Notes under the pieces: generated by a model
The model's database searches: none
What the model saw: only the letters and a program-made list of their open reading frames with translations
Told to the model about the DNA's origin: nothing
Translations under genes and position numbers: made by a program
In this document: in pieces, positions 58,505-64,000 of the stretch
Numbering within the stretch: position 1 is the stretch's first letter
Layout of the letters: each line of letters begins with the position of its first letter
Source: Dryococelus australis
Taxonomy: Eukaryota; Arthropoda; Insecta; Phasmatodea; Phasmatidae
Reading direction: 5' to 3'
Assembly (NCBI GenBank): GCA_029891345.1
Contig: CM057009.1
Location: forward strand, 231,809,178 to 231,873,177
DNA length: 64,000 nucleotides

Positions 58505-60392
58505 GTTGGCGTGGCCACAAAAATTGGACAGTAGGGTAGATGAAATGGCCAGAGATTTCCCATGCGCTAAGCTAGGGGTTAAGGATGTCTGTTTATTGCA
58601 TAAGGAAAAGAGAAATTTCTAATTATTAGCTGAAACATTATTAAATAAATTAAATCAGGCTGCTGGAGAAGATTTGGTAGAAATCGAACATGTTAGGCCT
58701 AAATGCAAATTTACGTTTCTTGGGGAGGTAGCAAATTGGTATTGCGACATTGCTACTGTAAGTCAGATATATAGCTTATTTAAAAATGAATACAAACCAG
58801 CAGGGTATATGGAAGCAATGAATGAACAATTTTGAACAAACCATTTAGCATTAGCCAATATTTCAAACCAAATTTCAGTTGTCAATGATGCAGTCGCAGA
58901 ACTTTTTGGTAAAGCCCAAACAAAATTTAATAACCTGACTACATATCTAACTTCTTTTAGGGAGGCCTTGGAGGATAGTTGTGCAGGAATGATTAATAAG
59001 CTTTCAAATGTCTTTTAGACCCAACTTATACTTGCAGCCCTTATGGCTAAACAGGTTCACGCAGTATTTAGGGTGGAAATTTTAGCTCAATGTTGATCCC
59101 ATAAGTTACCTGCGGTTTTGGTCTCACCTGATGAGTTAAAGAAGAAATTAAAAATTTTGGCTCATGTGGTTGAAAAAGATGGGTATCGTTTTGCAATCAC
59201 AACTGTCAAAGTACAGGTTTATTACCATTTAAAAATAGGTTCATGTCAAATTTTTCAGGATAGCCTTTTTGTAAAAATGAAAATACCTTTAGTTAAGAAA
59301 GATGCTAATTGGAAGCTGTATGATTTTGTTGCTGTGCCTTTTAAATGGAATAATTCTGTGTGTGTATTGTATCATTAAACTACTTTTTTGGCCGTAAATG
59401 TAGATGAAGGCACAACCATCAGAAGTAGAGCTTTGCAAGACTGTAGACCTTTTCAAGATCACCTATGTTTTGTGCCCAGATATTCAGGTGAGACTATAAC
59501 TTGGGCCTTATGTCCAAAAGCTGTATTACATGGAGCCACTGCTGATCAATTAGGAGAAGTGTGTTCTTTTAGTTGCCAATCTGGATCCCAGTTGATAACA
59601 CCCAAGTAGGGCCGGAAAGGTATTTCTTGACAAATACTAGAGGTAAATTAGAAATGAAGTGTACAATGAATAAAAATGAAACCAGAATGTTAGATAATAA
59701 TGAGCATCCAGGTGCTATGGATGTAGCAGTACCATATGACTGTAAGTTCTTTCTGAATAATGAAGTACGAATCAGTGAAATGTACCTGTGTGAGTATAAT
59801 ACAAAAACAGTGTTTGACATTATCAATGTGATTCCTACAACATGGCTTAAATTTAATAAATCACATTTGCCTGCTCATCCAACGTCAATTCAAACTGTTT
59901 TCCCCACATTTAATGATTGCCTTGAAGAAAACTGGCCCTCTTTTATACCCCATTTAAATATTCTTTTTGGGCACTGTATTGGCAGATCTCTGCACATTTT
60001 TTTGGATACACATTTGGGATTTGAGAATTTTTGGATTTAAAACCTACAGAGTATTTCATTGGGTCTAGTTATTGTTGCTTTATTGGTTATAATTTTCAGA
60101 AATCTTATTTTGTTGGAATAGGCATGCTGCCTCGAGTTGAAGCAGTAGATTTTGACACTATTTTTGCATTGAAAATAGGATCAACGTATATGATTGTTCT
60201 GTTGATAATGTGGTTTGTGCTATGTGTTCGCTGGAGATTTTGCAGTTTACGAAGACAGAAAAAGGGAGGTACTCCTCCATAGGAGGAGCAGAGTGGTTCC
60301 TCTATGGGACCTATAGTAGACAGTATCCGAGCTAGTGGCCAAGTCAGATCCACAATAAGAGATGTTGAAGGCCACAAAACCATACCGTGACT
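58505..60392 (+). pseudogene. F-like Env glycoprotein relic (old viral/errantivirus-type gene)
   Basis: A decayed class I fusion glycoprotein of the baculovirus-F/errantivirus Env type, normally a membrane fusion protein made as a cleaved precursor. Only the part from just before the cleavage region is present; signal peptide and most of the N-terminal subunit are missing. Visible: a fusion-peptide-like segment FLGEVANW (about 58716), helical heptad region to 59000, a conserved domain (VSPDELKKKLKIL and YYHLKI, 59121-59240; MKIPLV, 59277), Cys-rich segments (59430-59580, 59735-59795), and a transmembrane helix with basic tail (60178-60262: YMIVLLIMWFVLCVRW) ending near 60390. Breaks: stops at 58620-58622 and near 58833, 59017, 59096, 59376 and 59608, plus frame changes near 59600 and 60030. 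The basic cleavage motif is altered. Confidence 0.7.
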
Positions 60393-61589
60393 TTCAATGG
60401 ACTAATAGTGAGAGCAGCTGATAAACTTTAATATATAAAGAAACTTTAGCTGTTTTATCATTGTCAGTGTTGTTTGTATGTTTTTTTTTTGTTTATTAGC
60501 AAGTTTGAGAAGTTAATGATATTTAAAATGTAATGTCTGGAGGGACATCATAGTGGAAATTGATGTCGAGTAACAGTAGTGAAGCAAATAGAGAAACTGA
60601 GTGTATGGTCTAAAAGTTTCATAATCAAGATAGCAAAAATGACCCACAGTGAAAAATCTCGGTGGTAATGCTTAGTAAAAAATGGGAAGTTTCATCTCAT
60701 TTTCTTGGGAAGAAATTAAAAAAGAAAAGAAACTAGTTTTATTAACTTTTAGAAGATGACACTATTTTTGGCAATGAAAAGAATTTCAGATTGAAGTGTT
60801 TAACCACAGCCTGGACATAAATGACATTTGTGCAAATTTCCAATGTTTAAAATATTTGTTTGTAGTTTCTTAAAATTTCTGGAACCAAGAAAACACCTCA
60901 TTATAAACTACAGATCTGACATCACTCCTAGTCTAGATACACAGTACACAAAATTAAAAATATTTTTTGCAAGCAACTACTGAATATTAGAGAGCTCACG
61001 GAAGCTCTATTGATCTGCATGCAAGTGGCTGCCAACTATCTTGCTTTATGGTGCCAGTGACTACTGCTTTAACTGAGAGGTCATTTGCTAAACCAAATAC
61101 AATAAAAAATACCTTAGAATTAGCATGTTGCAGAAACTTCTCATTAGAAATAATCTCCATCAAAAGGGCCAGAGCACTGATAATTAATTTGGGCCATGCT
61201 ACTACACAATTTGCATGTGATCATGGAATATACTATATTAGAATTTTTACGTGTTTCCTTGTATTGACACTTTATTTTGATACTTCATATTATATACTAA
61301 AGATTAATGCAAATAGTATGATGAACTATTTTGTCATGATTGTATTGGGTAACTTTTAATGTCTACATTTTGTGGTATATACTGCAAAGTACATGAAACC
61401 CCAATAAAATGTCTACTAAGTGTGATTACTAATGACAATACATAGTTGAGTCACATTTTTTGGCCATCTGCTAGGAGTGCTGTCCGCAGCATGTAGCTTG
61501 TGATGTATGGCCCATGATGTGGGCTGGTGAAGCGGGTATATAATATGATGGATAGGCAGGCTGTTCACAGTACACTTCCTGCTGTAATG
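60393..61589. other. No gene recognised
   Basis: AT-rich. If the Env relic came from an LTR element, its polypurine tract and 3' LTR would be expected here, but none was identified. Confidence 0.4.
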
Positions 61590-61965
61590 GGTAAAGGAAG
61601 CCATTAAACCGAGTTTGAAAAAGTGATGATCATCAGCTTTCAGGCCTAGAGGAGCAGCTTTTCAGAAACAGAGACTTTTGTGAACTATTCACATGCCTCT
61701 GTGGTAATGATGTACTGTGAGTAGACAAATGGCACCATTGGGAATAACTGTCGTCGAAACTGCAGAGCTCCACCCACCATTAATGTCTGAGGGGAATGTC
61801 GACTATGACTGAAGGCCAACCGACAGGCTACTGTGGAAAAGCTCACTATCCAAATGAACCAGGGGGCATCAAAACATGTGCCCACTTCAACAGTTCAGCG
61901 AACCCTTCTGCGAATGGGTGTTGCAGGGCACAAGTGAGAGTAGAGCTGTTCATGATGAAGCCTGC
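61590..61965 (+). pseudogene. Tc1-like transposase relic, N-terminal half
   Basis: MGKGSH at 61589, then EFEKVMIISFQA (61611), a helix-turn-helix region, and ANRQATVEKLTIQMNQGASK (61818-61878) with TSTVQRTLLRMGV (61888-61925). This is the paired-type DNA-binding half of a Tc1 family transposase. Stops near 61605, 61650 and 61730. The catalytic half does not follow; it is of the same general family as the C-terminal fragment at 35891-36343, but the two cannot be parts of one copy. Confidence 0.65.
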
Positions 61966-62636
61966 CCGTGGTCGAGGGGCGACGTCTTGTGCGAGTGATG
62001 ACCAGGGGACAGCGGGGTAGGTGCTGATGCCCAGCTGACCGGCAGGCCACGGATGTTAATACGGCCGACAAACCCCCCCTCCCTCACTCGAGAGATTCGT
62101 AACTTGGTGCGTGTCGGAGTTTGGTCATCCAGCAAGGCTGGAGTGATCCTCAATCAGCAAGTCTGCCGATACTGGAGCTGCGTCGGGAGGAGCCAGAGCA
62201 GAGGTGTTCCAGGAGCAGGGTCGGGACCAAGCTTGGGCAAGCCATCCTTCAGCACCATATCTCGAGCCGACGGAGGAGCTCTGGTCAAATTGATGCTGTC
62301 AGTGCGTGTATGAGTGACTGTTACTGTGGAGAGCGAACAGCATGACGTAGCCCGCTGAGCTGCTGGAGTCAGACTGCCATCCAGGAGGGAGCGACTGACC
62401 GCACCACTGACACAGTGGGCCTGAGGCGCAGTGAACATGACAGGAGGCACTATCTGTCGACAAGCAACTGTGACATGCCGCCATGCCATGTAGCGGTGCA
62501 GACAGCGGTGGACTTCGGAACTCCCAGCACATTGTTACTGACAGACAGCTCACATAGGTGGCGCCATGTGGCCCAGTTCACGCCAGTAGACAAGACAGGC
62601 ACCGCTGCTATAATTTTTGTACTGTGTTCTATTATT
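61966..62636. other. GC-balanced unassigned sequence
   Basis: Several overlapping ORFs in all frames with no motif. It could be a remnant of the Tc1 copy or of another repeat. Ends in CTGTGTTCTATTATTTCAG (62618-62636), a good splice acceptor directly before the second Env relic. Confidence 0.35.
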
Positions 62637-64000
62637 TCAGTTACTTCCATGTCAACAAGATTTAGAACACATGCTGGCATCTATTGGGTGCCAGCAGATG
62701 TGGAATTTTTGTACTAAGACACCATTACATTATACTATTCAATCACCATACAAGTTCCAACTACCCCAACATCTTTTAGACACGTGGTTACATGGGGAAT
62801 GTCAAAATGTTAGTTCAAGCGATTGTCTTCATGCCAAACAGATATATAAATATGTGAACTTATTACAGAATGGGGTTTTAACAGAATTTTTTAACGAAAT
62901 TGCAACACCCGCCCATGGATGCCGTAGCATTCAATTACTCTGCGACATTGGTAGCTGGTGTTGTGATTTTCTTACCAATAAATACTTATAAGCTCTTATA
63001 GCCAATGATGCACAAATACTTACCCATATGAATGAGCTCACACAACGGGGGGTCACTTCTAACACAGAGTTGAATATCGCTGTTAAAGCAATCGACCAGA
63101 TCAAAATGCAAGTGGAAGAAAAAGTAAACAATTTAGCACAAATGGTCAATTCATTATCAAAATTAATCAAGGAATATAACCCAGCTGTGGAGAGTATCCC
63201 AGTTATTAAATCTCAAAATCATCTTTTCACTACAGTTATATTGCACATTATAAACAATTTGGTGATGGAACAGCAAGTTGCTACTTATATCCAGTGTTAT
63301 CAAGACAATAAATTACAGTTACATACAGTCTCTAAGGAACAACTGATTTCAGATTTGCAGCGACTAGAAACGAGTTTAAGAAAGCTAAAATTACGGCTTA
63401 GTATACCAACAAGTAACATAATTCAATATTACATGCATGAGCTCACTGAATGTTCATTTTCAGAAAATCAGGTACTCATCAAAGTGCACGTCCCATTACG
63501 TTAAGCCATTGGTGATTGGAAACTTTACAAGGTATGTAACAACCCATATCTCTACAAGAACGAATCATGTCGCATTGGGACACAGTCATTTAATAGCAAT
63601 GAGTGAACATTTTTCGTGGGTTAAAGAACTTCCAGACTCATCAGAACATGAGTTCAATGTTTTTTATATTCCAAAGGTATCAGTAAACAGTGCAGTTCAC
63701 GAGTGCATTAAGGCAGCTATAATATTAGATGACTATGAAAACCTTTTGACGAAATGTAAGTACACTTGTTCAACAGAAAAAGTACAGCTTTGAAACAGAT
63801 TCTGCCACACCAATATGTAATAACCAACCCTTCAACAGATTTGGAAATTTTGTGTGTTAATGCGTCTCTCAATCAGAAAATATCTCACAATCAGGTAGGA
63901 ATTTTGGAGCTAATCTTGCCATGTGGGTGCCAGGTACAAGTAGGGGAGACAACCCTTGTTGAAGCTACCCACATTTGTGACATGCGGGCACTGTCCGAGA
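62637..64000 (+). pseudogene. Second F-like Env relic, cut by the window end
   Basis: Related to the Env relic at 58.5 kb but more complete at its N-terminal side: after the acceptor at 62636 comes a Cys-containing domain (62637-62930), the cleavage/fusion-peptide region (SIQLLCDIGSWCC, about 62928-62965), a long helical heptad region (63028-63200), the conserved VSKEQLISDLQRL and YYMHELTECSF blocks (63331-63460), and a Cys-rich block ending LILPCGCQV near 63935. No transmembrane segment is reached before 64000. Breaks: TAA at 62989-62991, a frame change near 63500 and another near 63780. The two copies differ throughout, so they are separate integrations or diverged families, not a recent duplication. 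Confidence 0.7.

Noticed and set aside
58182-58622. A single intact 146-codon viral gene
   Set aside because: Its first third continues the PY-like protein and its last third is the start of the Env relic; the frame is open across a junction by chance.
50900-60392. A complete, active Env-bearing Polinton virus
   Set aside because: All genes are broken, the integrase lacks its first Asp, polymerase B and capsid genes are missing and the Env lacks its N-terminal subunit.
61966-62600. Coding gene in the GC-balanced stretch
   Set aside because: ORFs occur in four frames at once without motifs, which is typical of GC-rich non-coding repeat sequence.
1-64000. CRISPR arrays, rRNA genes, bacterial operons
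   Set aside because: No spaced direct repeats, rRNA cores or Shine-Dalgarno-led gene runs; all evidence is eukaryotic.

Overview
The window looks like an AT-rich, repeat-dense stretch of an insect (or closely related arthropod) chromosome. The evidence is an array of TTAGG units (the usual insect telomere unit), a tRNA-headed SINE of arthropod type, and decayed copies of transposon families that dominate large insect genomes: Ty3/gypsy, piggyBac, hAT, Tc1/mariner, Mutator-like, Polinton/Maverick and baculovirus-F-like Env genes. No bacterial-type operon, rRNA, CRISPR array or complete host gene is visible. Almost every recognisable coding stretch is a frameshifted or stop-interrupted transposon relic; only three low-confidence host-type exons are suggested (33.1-33.6 kb minus, 40.26-40.39 kb minus, 46.89-47.15 kb plus).

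Layout. 1-6.9 kb: non-coding, with a degenerate TTGGCC-rich array and a 47-bp tandem duplication. 7.4-8.3 kb: piggyBac-like transposase relic. 8.77-17.7 kb: a three-level nest. A gypsy pol relic is split inside its RNase H domain by a 7.8-kb DNA transposon with terminal inverted repeats of about 285 bp. That transposon carries one large minus-strand gene with two N-terminal zinc-binding modules, an XPG/PIN-like acidic nuclease region and a Cys-rich tail. The gene is in turn split by a 1,531-bp hAT element with a perfect 8-bp target duplication. 18-19.4 kb: possible LTR, TTAGG array and a long hairpin. 21.7-26.6 kb: LTR-like repeat and a minus-strand gypsy pol relic. 26.6-33 kb: A/T-rich, no gene seen. 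34-36.8 kb: two Mutator-like fragments around a Tc1 fragment. 41-43.7 kb: LTR-like sequence and a second copy of the 1.08-kb repeat from 21.7 kb. 47.9-48.5 kb: another Tc1/mariner-superfamily fragment. 49.3-50.5 kb: SINE and TGCCAG-rich repeats.

50.9-58.3 kb is the remnant of a Polinton/Maverick, a virus-like DNA transposon. Minus-strand relics are an integrase, a small unknown ORF, a coiled-coil repeat (fibre-like) gene and a packaging ATPase. They face plus-strand relics of a small glycine/alanine-rich virion-type protein, an adenain-like protease and a capsid-associated family protein, across a divergent intergenic region with 29-bp repeats. DNA polymerase B and the major capsid gene are not seen. 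Directly downstream on the same strand is an N-terminally truncated F-like Env relic (58.5-60.4 kb). After a Tc1 fragment, a second related Env relic runs off the end of the window (62.6-64 kb).

The best candidate for a little-described system is the 7.8-kb element at 9.23-17.01 kb. The gene and its long terminal inverted repeats are in their natural relationship here, and the insertion inside gypsy shows the unit moved as a DNA transposon. The nuclease-like region, Cys-rich tail and short AATT duplication point to the Academ superfamily.
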